In this document: positions 1 through 9,730 of the stretch, one piece after another | Numbering within the stretch: the first letter of the stretch is position 1 | Layout: every line of letters starts with the position of its first letter | Assembly: GCA_963970005.1 (NCBI GenBank) | Contig: CAXAMN010021001.1 | Location: 50,540 to 114,539, forward strand | Length of the DNA: 64,000 nt | DNA from: Durusdinium trenchii | Taxonomy: Eukaryota > Sar > Dinophyceae > Suessiales > Symbiodiniaceae | Reading direction: 5' to 3' | Translations under genes and position numbers: made by a program | The notes under the pieces: model-generated | What the model saw: only the letters and a program-made list of their open reading frames with translations | Databases searched by the model: none | Told to the model about the DNA's origin: nothing

Positions 1-69
1 ACAAAGGCTTGGGCGTGGGTTTGGCCATTGATGTGTCCAAAGTTAAACTGCATTTTCGGGTGAATTTGT

Positions 70-250
70 GGCCTTCATTTTGGGGTCCAAAAACACTAGC
101 AAAACCGGTGTCGCCACGGAGGGCCTCCCCAGTACTGTCATCAGTTTCTTGACTGACGCCAACTCGACCAAGGAGCAGCACTCCGCAAACACTCTTCTGT
201 GCTGGACACATCCCCGGGCGGCGCTGATTCCATGGTTCTTCGGTGTAGAG
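70..250 (-). pseudogene. Fragment of a BspA-type LRR gene
   Basis: On the minus strand a short stretch reads GCVQHRRVFAECCSL. It matches the repeat around 5990-6040 of the LRR gene at 5359 (GCVQYSRRVFAECSSL), so it is a broken piece of the same family. Nothing LRR-like continues on either side. The rest of positions 1-537 shows no supportable gene; it is either remnant or the 5' flank of the next gene. Confidence 0.4.
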
Positions 251-537
251 ATGTGTGCCATATTGGTTGTATGGGCGATCTGCCATCCTCGGAGTGGAGC
301 GATATCCATGGTGGTAGAGCGGGTTGGAGCTGTTTGAGCGCGTCGTGTCTTGACTGCTTTTGGAATTGTTCAGCCATGTTTCAAGAAGATTCTGCCACGT
401 GGTGATCATCTGAGACACTTGAAGAACGCAGCACCCAAACAATGAGGCACGGGAAAGAACACAACACCCAAGCGTGAAGAACGCGCCCAAGAGCACACCT
501 CCCCCAAACACACTTGAAGAAACACAGCGCCCAGAAA

Positions 538-1917
538 ATGGCCACCACACATGAAATACAGCGCCCAACCACCATGCTTGAAGATCAACGTCATGGTGGG
601 TGCCTCAGCATCTGTCTCGGTAAACAATCCCCGGCTCTAGAAACAGTCAATGAGCATGGCAAGAAGCTATCGGCTCAAACAGCAAATGAAAGTAGTCTGC
701 CACACATGGAGCTTGCCGACTCATCCAGACTCAGTATTCCCCCTGAAACGGAGCCGGTCATAGACTGCTCCTTGGTGCTGACAACTCTCTCGGGGGTTGC
801 TATCAAGGTCTGTCTCAGTGTTGCAAAATTTGATCGATTTGAGGACCTAGAGGACCAGGTTATGGACTATCTTGTCTCCGTAACTGACCTTAAAGTGTTT
901 GGGTGCTCCATTGATTTTCTGCAAACTGCCACGCAGACACACCTAGAGGACCCAATCTGGGACAAGCTACAGCAAAGCATGGAATGCACTACTGTCTTCA
1001 GGGATAGCAGTGTAATCCTGCCATCGCAGGAACAACTTGAAGGATGCCCAATCTATCATGTTCCGCTTGCTGTTCATGTCCCCATGAACCCAGAGGAAAT
1101 CGTCCCGGAAGGGGCTTTTGCAGGTGTACCGCGTCTGCGACATGTCAGCGTTGAGTCAGGTATCAGGCTCATTGGAGCAGAGGCGTGGCAAAATTGTCGG
1201 CAGCTCCGTATTGTCAAACTGCCGGCCACTGTGGTCGGCATTTCCGATAATGCCTTTCGCTATTGCAAACTACTAAACAGTGTCTCGGCTCCTGGTTGCC
1301 GGGAATTTGGCTACAAAGCCTTTGCGGAGTGCTGCTCCCTACAATGGGTGTATACATCGGAAGGGGCTGCAAATTGGGTCAGCAGCGAAACCAAGCTCGG
1401 GCATTACCTCTTTCAAGGATGCATCAACCTAGCTGAGTTTACCTTGTGTGAGCTTCCATCCCCCCGTGGGCCAACACTGCAGGACGTGACCAGTGAGCTG
1501 GCGCCAGGCTGTCTTAGCTCTACGGGAATCACCACACTTGCTCTCACGAAGGATTTTACAACTATTGGAGCGCATGCGTGTGACAGTTGCCGACTGCTTA
1601 AGAGGGTTGACCTCTTCAACACACAAGTTGAAGAAATTCCGGAATTCACCTTCGTACACTGCACTAGCCTCAGAGAAGTTATCCTTCCGCCTACTCTCCA
1701 TACAATTCGAGTTAAAGCCTTTATGAACTGTGCAGCCCTTGTTGAACTTGCCATCCCGCCCTCACTGAAATATATTGGAAGTAGGGCTTTCTTGGATTGC
1801 ACTGCCCTTAAGAGGCTCGTCAAGATGCCAGGAAGACACAAATGGCGAGGAGTCCATGCCGAAGAAAATGCTTTTGCCATTTGTCCGGACATGGATGGCC
1901 ACCCTGGCTGCACATGA
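538..1917 (+). CDS. Ubiquitin-like domain + BspA-type LRR protein (LRR-A)
   Basis: A 459-residue protein read from the first ATG at 538 (AAAATGG, a good eukaryotic context); the frame is open slightly further 5' but only with non-ATG codons. Residues 1-75 are a variable head. Residues about 78-150 form a beta-grasp/ubiquitin-like unit (LVLTTLSGVAIKV ... HLEDPIWDKLQ), recognisable because the same 'LTLAGEE ... FGCEL ... DPIW' skeleton recurs in the other copies here. From about residue 185 to the end lie around ten BspA-type (LRR_5) repeats of roughly 23 residues with the signature AF..C..L..V.LP. Such repeats normally make a curved protein-binding surface. No signal peptide or membrane segment is visible, so a cytosolic adaptor-like role is an inference. 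It is the only uninterrupted LRR-A copy; a broken inverted copy lies at 7226-8125. Confidence 0.75.
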   Translation: MATTHEIQRPTTMLEDQRHGGCLSICLGKQSPALETVNEHGKKLSAQTANESSLPHMELADSSRLSIPPETEPVIDCSLVLTTLSGVAIKVCLSVAKFDRFEDLEDQVMDYLVSVTDLKVFGCSIDFLQTATQTHLEDPIWDKLQQSMECTTVFRDSSVILPSQEQLEGCPIYHVPLAVHVPMNPEEIVPEGAFAGVPRLRHVSVESGIRLIGAEAWQNCRQLRIVKLPATVVGISDNAFRYCKLLNSVSAPGCREFGYKAFAECCSLQWVYTSEGAANWVSSETKLGHYLFQGCINLAEFTLCELPSPRGPTLQDVTSELAPGCLSSTGITTLALTKDFTTIGAHACDSCRLLKRVDLFNTQVEEIPEFTFVHCTSLREVILPPTLHTIRVKAFMNCAALVELAIPPSLKYIGSRAFLDCTALKRLVKMPGRHKWRGVHAEENAFAICPDMDGHPGCT

Positions 1918-2209
1918 TCCCGGACATGGGATATATCCCTGGTCTGGGATGAAGACACGCCCCTCTGACCACAACTATCGCGGCCTCACCGTCACCCATC
2001 AAGAGTCTGGGCGCGCGCCTTAGCTCGAGTCCAGAGTAGGCCAGAAGTCACATCAAAGTACTTTTCACCTTACATAACTAGCTATAGTTGCCTTCCGTAA
2101 AACAGGGGAGTGATTGGAAATCGTCGCTGTCGAACCGAAAAGGGTTCCCTCTAAGTTTCTATGTCACGCACTTCTTTGGGCTCAAACCAGGGAATCCCGA
2201 GTGCAGAGC

Positions 2210-3532
2210 ATGCCTGAAGACGTAGGTGGAGCCAGTCCACCACATAGTCGGGGAGAGCCAGGGGCACGGCCCCTCATACTGCTTACGCTGGCAGGCGAGG
2301 AACTGCCCGTCACGGTGGATCCTACTGCGCATGTCAGTCTTCAGAGTTTTGAGAATGCGGTGTTAGAAAGGCTCCCCCACCTCGGAAGCAATACCACACT
2401 CGGGTGCGAACTGCAATTTGTGCACACGAACACCCTGCAGATCCTTGTAGACCCAATTCAGTATGCACTAAGTACCAACCACAGGTATTATGTGATCGCT
2501 CGGCAATGCATGGCAGAGGCAGTACACAAGGGGCAGCTAAAAGGGGAAGTCAAGGCAATCCGGGTGCCGCGTAGTAGAAATGACAAAATTCCCCCACAAG
2601 CCTTTTCCTTTTGCGCAGAAATCCGTCACGCACTAGTTGAGAACGGTGTCAAGATTGTCGGAGAGGCTGCGCGGAGGAGCTGTCGACAGTTGCAAATCGT
2701 CCACTTGCCAGACACAGTCGTCAGCCTATTGCATGGCTCCTTTAGCAGGTGCCAAATTCTACGAGTAGTGGTTGCCCCCGGTTGCAAGCATTTCGGCACT
2801 AAAGTATTCGAAGAGTGTCGCTCCTTAACGCGGGTGGGCGCGGCTCAATGCCCTAGCAATCGGCTAGCCCCCCAAGCCCAACTGAGGCCTCAAGCTTTTC
2901 AAGCATGCACAGCTCTGCGTCACATCAATTTAGGCATGCCAGAGCTGGATGCAGCGCACCCAAATCGATGCTTGCCGGACTGCTGTTTTCTGGAGGCTGG
3001 CATTGTCGCACTTGCCTTGCCGACAGATTTCAACAGGATAGGCTCCGCCGCCTGTGCGAGCTGCCAACAGCTGCAAACTGTTGATCTGTCCCAAGCAGAC
3101 GTGCTTGAGATTTTGGGCTCCGCCTTCGCACACTGTTCGCAGTTGCAACAACTCTGCCTTTCCCGCAACTTGAGGATCATTGAGCAAGAAGCCTTCCTCA
3201 AGTGTACCTCTCTACAGGAGGTTTCCACTCCACCATCCCTGCTTTACATTGCGCGACGCGCTTTTGCAGGTTGCACGCAACTTCGAGCAATACGCAAACA
3301 AGGAAAAAGTAAAACATGGCGAGGGACATATGCCCGACCCAATGCCTTTGACAAATGTGAGCAACTCGATCAGCCCAAATGGCTCCGATTTTTGCCGGCC
3401 GATGCCAATGATCTATGGAGAGAAGACTTTCTAGAACCTGCACCAAAGGCCAGCAATGCTTTCGCGGCGGGAATGGCGCATAAGCACTCCGCCAGGAAGC
3501 TACGTCAAGTGAAAGGTGCAAACATTGAGTAG
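2210..3532 (+). CDS. Ubiquitin-like domain + BspA-type LRR protein (LRR-B)
   Basis: A 440-residue protein from the first in-frame ATG at 2210. The architecture matches LRR-A: a ubiquitin-like segment at about residues 23-90 (ILLTLAGEELPVTV ... LGCELQFV), then LRR_5 repeats with conserved AF..C..LQ motifs, and a distinct C-terminal tail (WLRFLPADANDLWREDF). It lies 290 bases downstream of LRR-A in the same orientation, so the two form a tandem pair. A close copy at 8121-9615 shares the C-terminal tail, and also shares some 880 bp of downstream non-coding sequence. Function is unknown; repeat content suggests protein binding. Confidence 0.75.
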   Translation: MPEDVGGASPPHSRGEPGARPLILLTLAGEELPVTVDPTAHVSLQSFENAVLERLPHLGSNTTLGCELQFVHTNTLQILVDPIQYALSTNHRYYVIARQCMAEAVHKGQLKGEVKAIRVPRSRNDKIPPQAFSFCAEIRHALVENGVKIVGEAARRSCRQLQIVHLPDTVVSLLHGSFSRCQILRVVVAPGCKHFGTKVFEECRSLTRVGAAQCPSNRLAPQAQLRPQAFQACTALRHINLGMPELDAAHPNRCLPDCCFLEAGIVALALPTDFNRIGSAACASCQQLQTVDLSQADVLEILGSAFAHCSQLQQLCLSRNLRIIEQEAFLKCTSLQEVSTPPSLLYIARRAFAGCTQLRAIRKQGKSKTWRGTYARPNAFDKCEQLDQPKWLRFLPADANDLWREDFLEPAPKASNAFAAGMAHKHSARKLRQVKGANIE

Positions 3533-3563
3533 AGTCGCCAACTTGTTCTCGACATCCACGATA

Positions 3564-4450
3564 CAGTGAGCCAACAGGAATGAGAGCCTTAGCTCCTCGT
3601 TCCCAACAGGCGGGTGGTAGAGAATGGCAATGGAGGATGTCCAGGGGGAACCTTAGTTCCCTCTGTTGATGTCCGACATTACCAATTTTGTACAAAGAGG
3701 CACATGTACCATGCTAGGATAGGTCCACGGTCTCACCTGTTTCACACGGGCCTTGCACGCAACAGGACAATGCTTTTGCAATGACACAGCATTTCCAAGG
3801 TTAGGGCACACCCCGTTTTGGCACCTTTGTGTGCCGAAGGGTGCAGAGATGACCTCCCTGCGGGGGGGAGAGCTTTTCGCACCCTTACCAGCAGGCTTTC
3901 GTCGTTTGCTATGGCCGCCACTGCCTGAACACTACTATGCCTCTTGACTTGTATGTGCAACCAGTTGCAAGGGTTGTGCTACAAGAAAGGATTTTTCCAC
4001 GGCATGATCAGCATAGCAACCACTGATCCACTTAGGCAAGGATCAGACCTGCGTTAGATCATACCAATGCCCGGGACTTGCATTGTGACCAGGTTTTTGC
4101 CACTCTGTGCAGTGGCCGTTGGTCACTGGTGATAGTGATGTGAAGTCCATTTGACGACTTCGTTGAGATTTTGCTAGAGCACAAACCCTCGCTGCTATGC
4201 TCCTCTTTCGTGAATTCAGGCCCATAGATAGCCAGCAGTCATCGTCTCACTTGTTTCACCCTAGTACAGAGGAAATACTACTTGGTGGTGGAGTCTCGGC
4301 CTGTGGGCTGTGGTTGGTTTTGTTTGGTTTGTTGTTGGGTTGCCTTTGTCTTTTTCTCCACCATCTGATTGTATTTCCCTTCCTTCAATGATGACCTGGG
4401 CACCATGCCCACATGGCGTCCGTACTCGTGGAAAAAAACAAGGTGGGCCC
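3564..4450 (+). repeat. Long direct repeat downstream of LRR-B, copy 1
   Basis: About 0.88 kb that recurs at 9731-10609, again immediately 3' of an LRR-B gene. Shared landmarks, in order: CAGTGAGCC, GAGCCTTAGCTC, AGGGGGAACCTTAGTT, CCATGCTAGGATAGGTCCAC, CACACGGGCCTTGCACG, GAATTCAGGCCCAT, a TG-rich hairpin, and ACTCGTGGAAAAAAA. It begins after the LRR stop codon and ends just before the next ORF, so it may hold the 3' UTR of one gene and the promoter/5' region of the next. No open frame is conserved between the copies. Confidence 0.75.
4205..4438 (+). repeat. Structured poly(A)-ended module, copy 1
   Basis: Order: GAATTCAGGCCCAT; a long hairpin with arms 4271-4293 and 4356-4378 (18 of 23 positions pair); a loop made almost only of T and G; TTCAATGATGACC; a short stem TGGGCA (4397-4402) / TGCCCA (4406-4411); CGTACTCGTGG; then seven A (4432-4438). 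The same order occurs at 10345-10590 and in an insertion at 8318-8622. Stem sequences differ between copies but stay complementary. The A-run at the 3' end resembles the tail of a retroposed RNA. Confidence 0.55.
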
Positions 4451-4472
4451 TGACCCATCTCTGGGACAAGCA

Positions 4473-5250
4473 ATGTCGTTTCCAGCCCTACCTACACCTG
4501 AGGCTACGTATTGAGGTCCCTCTGTGGAGAGAGATTTCAGAGGCCAGGCACCCCCCAGCAGACCCCTTGTTGCGGAGTCGGACACAGACTCTGATGTCGC
4601 TGGATCGAAAGAACGGTCGCCCAGATATGCGCCACCGGTGCCAGTAGGAGCGACAGATGAACCGGACCGCGACGTAGAAGAAGCAGTGGAGGCAGAAGAT
4701 GTTGTCGCAGCACCCGTCTACACCTTTGCGCAAGGACATGGACGCTTTGTCGTGCGCTATTCTAGGCTGGCAACAGCGCTAGGCAACTTTGAGCAAGGAC
4801 AAATCCAAACTGAAAGCGCAATAGTGGCTCGCTGGCTGACCTCTGGAATATGTGTTGCCACGTCCCGAGCAGGGTGGAACCTGCTCTCTCCCCGGTATAC
4901 GCTAACTAAGCTTGAAGCGGACACGCTCAGAGTGTATTATTCTCGGGGTTATTCCACTGCCAAGAAGATGATCGACCGTATCAACAACATGGTCGCATTG
5001 TATATACAGAGGACAAGTGGGACCAGCTCTGTAAATGGCTGTCACGAGACCCCACGCTCCGCAGGAAGCTTGCGCGCCATCAGCAAGCGATCAGAGAACA
5101 ATTGGGGCTCGGTCAAGAGGAATCTGACAGCCGCAATAAAGCCCGGCGCATGGCCCCTCCCCCAGGGCGGGGTAGCTCCTCATCGACAGCTCATCCCCCC
5201 CATCGCAGCAAGCCGCCTCCTCCATACAGGGGTTGGCAATAAGGCAATCC
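4473..5250 (+). pseudogene. Small basic partner ORF, broken copy (ORF-W)
   Basis: From ATG 4473 the frame reads 13 codons, meets TGA at 4512, then stays open through an acidic region and a conserved block GRFVVRYSRL ... ARWLTSGICVATSRAGW ... LRVYYSRGY. Around 5010 the frame slips: the adjacent frame continues with DKWDQLCKWLSRDPTLRRKL and a Pro/Ser-rich tail. The unbroken relative at 22401-23057 (minus) shows WLLTGLAVVLSRPNW, YYRQGHP and AEWQHKVEWISNPKYLR in the same order, which supports the slip. Both copies sit directly 5' of an LRR gene in the same orientation. No known domain is recognised; the conserved core may be a DNA- or RNA-binding fold, but that is a guess. Confidence 0.6.
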
Positions 5251-5358
5251 ACAGTAGCAGCCTGCGCACACACGTACAGTCTCCAGTTGGGTTGCTATTT
5301 TTCTGGTAAGGGGTGGCCTTAGCCATCCTTTCAGCGGTATTTTCTCCGCAGAGTGTAA

Positions 5359-6820
5359 ATGCGCTCCCGCTCCTGCCATGATCTTCTGGCTCAAAGAAGG
5401 TTAGTAGGCATGCTCGGACTGCTGCCCACAGCGACGATGCCGCTTGCCCATGATAAGTATGATGTCAACAGCGACCTGGTCACGATGGCAGGCGCAGAGT
5501 ATACTATGCAAGCCAATCTCACCCACTATGAAGACATTCTGGAGCTAGAAGATGATATCCTCAGCTTCCTGCCAATGGTGTCCACTATTGATGTCTTTGG
5601 CTGCGAAGTCGAACTCATTGAGCTTGATACCCAGCTACCCTTGTCAGAAGCCTTCCATACGGTGTTGCTGCAGCAGAAAAAGTTACAAATCGTAGTTCGA
5701 CCCTGCATGGTAGAAGGCCATTCTATCTGGCAATTTCAAGCAGAGGACAGGAAGAGCTACCCGAAAGCCGTACGAGTTCCTCTAAATTCACGCAGAGAAA
5801 TTGCAGACAGAGCCTTCTACGGAGCGCCTATGCTCCGACATGTGGAAATTGCTGCAGGCATACAGGATGTAGGATTTGCTGCCTGGCAGGGTTGTCAACA
5901 GCTGCAAATCGTCAAGCTCCCCCCCTCAGTTCTCAGCCTAGAAGATGGAGCTTTCCAAGGCTGCTATGTTCTTCGAGAGATTGTGGCCCAGGTTGTGTCC
6001 AATACAGTCGAAGAGTGTTCGCGGAGTGTTCCTCCCTCCGTAAAGTGGGCATCGACCAAGAGGCAGAAGACAACTGTGTCCTTGCACCCTTGGCACAGCT
6101 GGGCCGCTGTGCGTTTGAGAGCTGCCTAGCACCTCTGTCACGATTCCAATGGATCAAACCAACAAGTCCCGAGCGCTGCCTGAAGGTGCGTTTTGTGGTG
6201 CAGGCATTGAAAACATTTGTCTCCCAAGTGACTTTCACAACATCGGACGACCCGCTTTTGAAAGCTGCAAGAGGCTTGTTGAAGTCAACCTCATGTGCAC
6301 AGAAATCACAGCCATACTCCACTCCACCTTTGCCCAGTGTGTTGCCATGACTGATACATGGCTACCGCCAAGACTCACGCAGATGAAAACATTTATCTCC
6401 CAAGTGACTTTCACAACATCGGACGACGGGCTTTTGAAAACTGCAAGAGGCTTGTTGAAGTCAACCTCATGTGCACAGAAATCACAGCCATACTCCACTC
6501 CAGCGTGTCGCCATGACTGATATATGGCTACCGCCAAGACTCGCGCAGATACGCAAAGAAGTGTTCCTCAACTGCATAGCGCTCCGTGAAGTGGTCATCC
6601 GACCGAGCTCGAAGACATAGGCATCCGGGCCTTCTGTGGGTGTGAGCAATTAAAACGCTTCACGCCCCTTGACTTAGGGGAGATGGACCAAGTCGTACAG
6701 GCTGAACGCAATGCGTTTCTGATGTGCGGCAACTTCGAAAAACCCACATGGGTGGAGCTACTCCCCCCAGACGGGCCAGATTCGGATGCCTTTGACGAAG
6801 AGTTCAATACCGAGTTTCCC
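5359..6820 (+). pseudogene. Ubiquitin-like + LRR gene with frameshifts and an internal duplication (LRR-C)
   Basis: ATG at 5359 opens a frame with the family's ubiquitin-like start (DLVTMAGAEYTM ... FGCEVELIELDT) and several LRR_5 repeats up to about 5970. Coding then changes frame near 5990, and repeat-like peptides continue in other frames (RRVFAECSSLRKVG, LAQLGRCAFESC, GAGIENICLPSDFHNIG, AFESCKRLVEVNL) to a family-type C-terminus near 6820 (FEKPTWVELLPPDGPDSD). A tandem duplication at 6208-6549 also disrupts it. It lies 3' of the partner ORF, an arrangement repeated at 23057-21083 on minus. Decayed, or affected by small assembly errors. Confidence 0.65.
6208..6549 (+). repeat. 176-bp tandem duplication inside the LRR-C gene
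   Basis: Copy 1 (6208-6383) and copy 2 (6384-6549) are almost identical, from TGAAAACATTT to ACGCAGA or GCGCAGA. Copy 2 lacks about 10 bp near CACCTTTGCCCAG. The period is not a multiple of three. The near-identity implies a recent event. Confidence 0.85.
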
Positions 6821-7225
6821 TAACTCAAGGCAGTCAGTTAAGGAACCACGGCAGGTGCCTTAGCATCTGTCCTGGTGGGTAGTCCCCCTACACAGGGGCA
6901 ATAGGGCACAGGTACTGACAATGAGTGCACCGTCCGGGTCCGTCCTCTTCACTTAGCGTGCCAGGCAATCCGCCATCACGGATGACTTGCATCGGCAACA
7001 TTTTAGAGCAGAGCAAGCACAGGTGAAAGTCATTGGAGGACCTCGAGGTCCATGGGAGGGAATATCTAGTCTCTAGACCTGATCTAACGGTGTTCAACCC
7101 TCCCATTTTCACTTTGAGGATAGTGGTTGTCCCTCACTCCCTTCTCCTTGAAGACCTGTAAGGCCCCGACGGTGAGCAGTTGCGTGGACTGGACGGATGA
7201 TCACGGGGGCCACGCACTGCAGATC
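6821..7225. other. Spacer without a recognisable gene
   Basis: About 400 bp between two decayed LRR copies. It contains a short stretch (GGTGCCTTAGCATCTGTCC, near 6854) resembling positions 597-617 within the LRR-A head. No credible ORF. Confidence 0.5.
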
Positions 7226-8125
7226 TCAGGCGAGACCAGAGACATATCCTGTGTCCGGGATCATGTGCAAGCAAGGCGGCCACCTCATGTCTGGACAGAT
7301 AGCGAAGGCATTTTCTTGACCATGCCGGCCCGACTCGCCATGTATTTTAGCGTAGGTGGCATGGCTACTTCTGGCAGGGCGGCGCAGTTCATAAAAGCCT
7401 GAGGCTGGTGCAGTGCACAAATGTAAATTCTGGAATTTCTTCGATTTGCGTGTTGGAAAGGTCAACTTGCTTGAGTAGGTGGCAATCACAAGCGTGCGCT
7501 CCTATGACAGCGAAATTCTGCGTGAGTGTGAGTGTAGTTGTCCCTGTAGAGCTGAGGCAGCCTGGTGCCAGGTCGCTGACAGCGGTGGGCGGGGACAGCT
7601 CGCTTGGGGAGGGAATCTCTCGCAGGGTAAAATCAGCAAGGTTGATACAGCCTCGAAAGAGGTAATGGCCAAACTTGGTGGTGCTGCTAAACTGGTTGGG
7701 AACTCCCTCGGCGGTATACACCCAGTGCAGTAGCACTCATCAAATGCTTTGTAGCCAAACTCTCGGCAACCAGGGGCAGTGACACTATTGAGCAGTTTAC
7801 AACTTCTAAACGCGTTGTCAGATATGCCAAGGACAGTTGCCGGCAGTCTGACAATGCGGAGCTGTCGGCACGAGTGCCAGGCATCTGGGCCGATGAGTCT
7901 AATACCTGACTCAACGCTGACATGACGTAGGCGCGGCACTCCTGCGAATGCCCCTTCCGGGACTACACCCTCTGGATTCATGGGGACATGGACAGCAAAC
8001 GGAATTTTGTGGATGGGGTACCCTTCGAGGAGTTCCTGCAACATTAACTCGCCTGCAATCCTTAAAAATGATGCAGTATTCCAGACTCTGTTGCAGTTTG
8101 TCCCAAATCGGGTCCTCTAGATGGG
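7226..8125 (-). pseudogene. Inverted, broken copy of LRR-A
   Basis: Read on minus, it parallels 538-1917 from the end of the ubiquitin-like unit (THLEDPIWDKLQQS) through most LRR repeats (AFAGVPRLRHVSVESG, SDNAFRSCKLLNSV). The frame changes near 7690 (GHYLFRGCINLADF) and again near 7400, where about 100 bp are missing before AFAICPDM. Its 3' flank, including CACATGATCCCGGACA, also matches the LRR-A flank. The first 130 or so codons are absent: the copy stops at about 8125, where an LRR-B copy begins head to head. Confidence 0.75.
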
Positions 8126-9615
8126 TCTGTGCGCCACATTGGCAGGGGAGGAGCTGCTTATAGCAGTCGACCTGAATGCGCATACCTGCCTTCAGGGTTT
8201 CGAAAATGCTGCATTAGCTGAGCTCCCCTGCTTGGAAGCAACAGCACCTTCGGGTGCGAGCTGCAGTTTGTGCAAGCCGGTACCCACCAGGTCCTGGCCG
8301 ACCCAGTACAAATTAAAGGCAGCTTCTTCCGGGACGTTCTGAACTGAGTGCAGCCTAAACAGGAATTCATTGCCCCGTTTCACCCCTGTGTTGGTCTACG
8401 GATCGACACCTTTTGCTCTCACGTCTGGAGCGATCATGAGCCTGATCCCTTCTGCTGTGGGGTTGGTTTGTTGGTTTGGTTTGTGGTTTTGGTTTGGTTG
8501 GGTTGTGTTCTTGGTTTTGTCGGTGTTTTTTTTTATCAGGCTCATCTCGCATCCCCCTCTCTAATTCAATCTGGTGACTTGTGCCTTTCGGCACACATAG
8601 CGCCCCTACCCGTGCAAAAAAACACCAGGTCCTGGCCGACCCCACACAAAGCAAACTGAGAGCTAGCCAACGTTACTGTGTAATTGCTCGGCAATGTTTT
8701 GTGGAGGCAGCGCACAAAGGGCACCTAAAGCCAATGCCGCGTAGGAATGATAAAGTCCCACCGCAAGCCTTCTCCTTCCATGAGGAAGTGCGTCATGTCC
8801 CAGTCGAGGACGGCGTGCGAATGGTAGGGGAAGCTGCATGGAGGAGTTGTCGACAGCTGCAAATAGTTCACCTACCGGATACAGTCGTTAGTCTGTTGCA
8901 TGGGGCGTTCAGCAGATGCCAAGTGCTGCGAACAGTGACAGCCCCGGGCTGCAAATATTTCGGTACTAAGCTCTTTGAGGAGTGCTGCTCGTCAATACAA
9001 GTAGGCACGACTCAGCACCCTGGCAACTTCCTGTCCCCTCAAGCGCAACTGCGGCCTCGAGCTTTCCAAGGGTGCGCAGCCCTGCGGCACCTCAACTTAG
9101 GCATGCCAGAGTGCAGGTCTGCATATCCAAACAGAAGCTTGCCTGATTGCTGCTTCTTGGAAGCAGGCATTGTAGAGCTCTCTCTGCCGCCAGATTTCCA
9201 CAGGATAGGAATAGCTGCTTGTGCGAGCTGCCAAGTGCTGCAAATTGTTGATTTGTCCCAAACCGATGTCATTGAAATCTTGGGCTCAACCTTTGCACAC
9301 TGCTCACAACTGCAGCAACTCAGCCTTTCAAGAAACCTACGAACCATCGAGCAGGAAGCATTTCTGAAGTGCACTTCGTTGCAAGAGGTTTGCATCCCGC
9401 CATCCCTGCTATACATTGCACAACGTGCTTTTGCAAGTTGCACGCAACTTCGTGCAATTCGTAAAGACGGTAAATGTACGACGTGGCGAGGTACATATGC
9501 CTGGTGCAATGCCTTTGACAAATGTGACCAGCTTGACAAGCCCAAGTGGCTCCGATTCTTGCCGTTGAAATATGATGATCAATGGAGAGAAGACTTTCGA
9601 GAAGCCGTATCTTAG
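8121..9615 (+). pseudogene. LRR-B copy interrupted by a retroposon-like insertion
   Basis: The ubiquitin-like part (ATLAGEELLIAVDLNAH ... HQVLADPVQ) occupies 8121-8317. A segment of about 305 bp then interrupts it. The LRR part resumes at 8623 (HQVLADPTQSKLRASQ) and is open to the stop at 9615, ending WLRFLPLKYDDQWREDF as in LRR-B. Apart from the insertion, and a frame difference between the two parts, repeats align with 2210-3532 along the whole length. It was probably a working gene before the insertion. The open 3' part may still be translated, but it has no suitable ATG near its start. Confidence 0.75.
8285..8642 (+). mobile_element. SINE-like insertion with 20-bp target-site duplication
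   Basis: The 20-mer CACCAGGTCCTGGCCGACCC occurs at 8285-8304 and again at 8623-8642. Similarity continues imperfectly about 13 bases further (AGTACAAATTAAA against CACACAAAGCAAA). Between them lies module copy 3: GAATTCATTGCCCCG, a hairpin with arms ATGAGCCTGAT (8436-8446) and ATCAGGCTCAT (8535-8545), an 88-base TG-rich loop, a short stem TGTGCC (8580-8585) / GGCACA (8590-8595), CTACCCGTG, and seven A (8616-8622). The A-run directly touches the right direct repeat. That is the layout expected of target-primed retroposition. No pol III A/B boxes were convincingly seen. Confidence 0.6.
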
Positions 9616-9730
9616 ATCGGCAGTGCACTAACAAGAGAGGTAGTGCACTTCCCCGCCGTCACTTTGATCAAGCTTGTCCAGCTTAACCAAGTCGGGTAGA
9701 GTCTTCATTTCGTCTTCCCCAGCTACAAGT

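Noticed and set aside
514-537. Upstream extension of the LRR-A frame
   Set aside because: It uses only non-ATG start codons; ATG 538 has good context. The same reasoning moved starts to 2210, 10636, 24394, 30180, 37925, 40090 and 45039.
1413-1958. 181-codon antisense frame within LRR-A
   Set aside because: A shadow of the plus-strand LRR repeats; no independent features.
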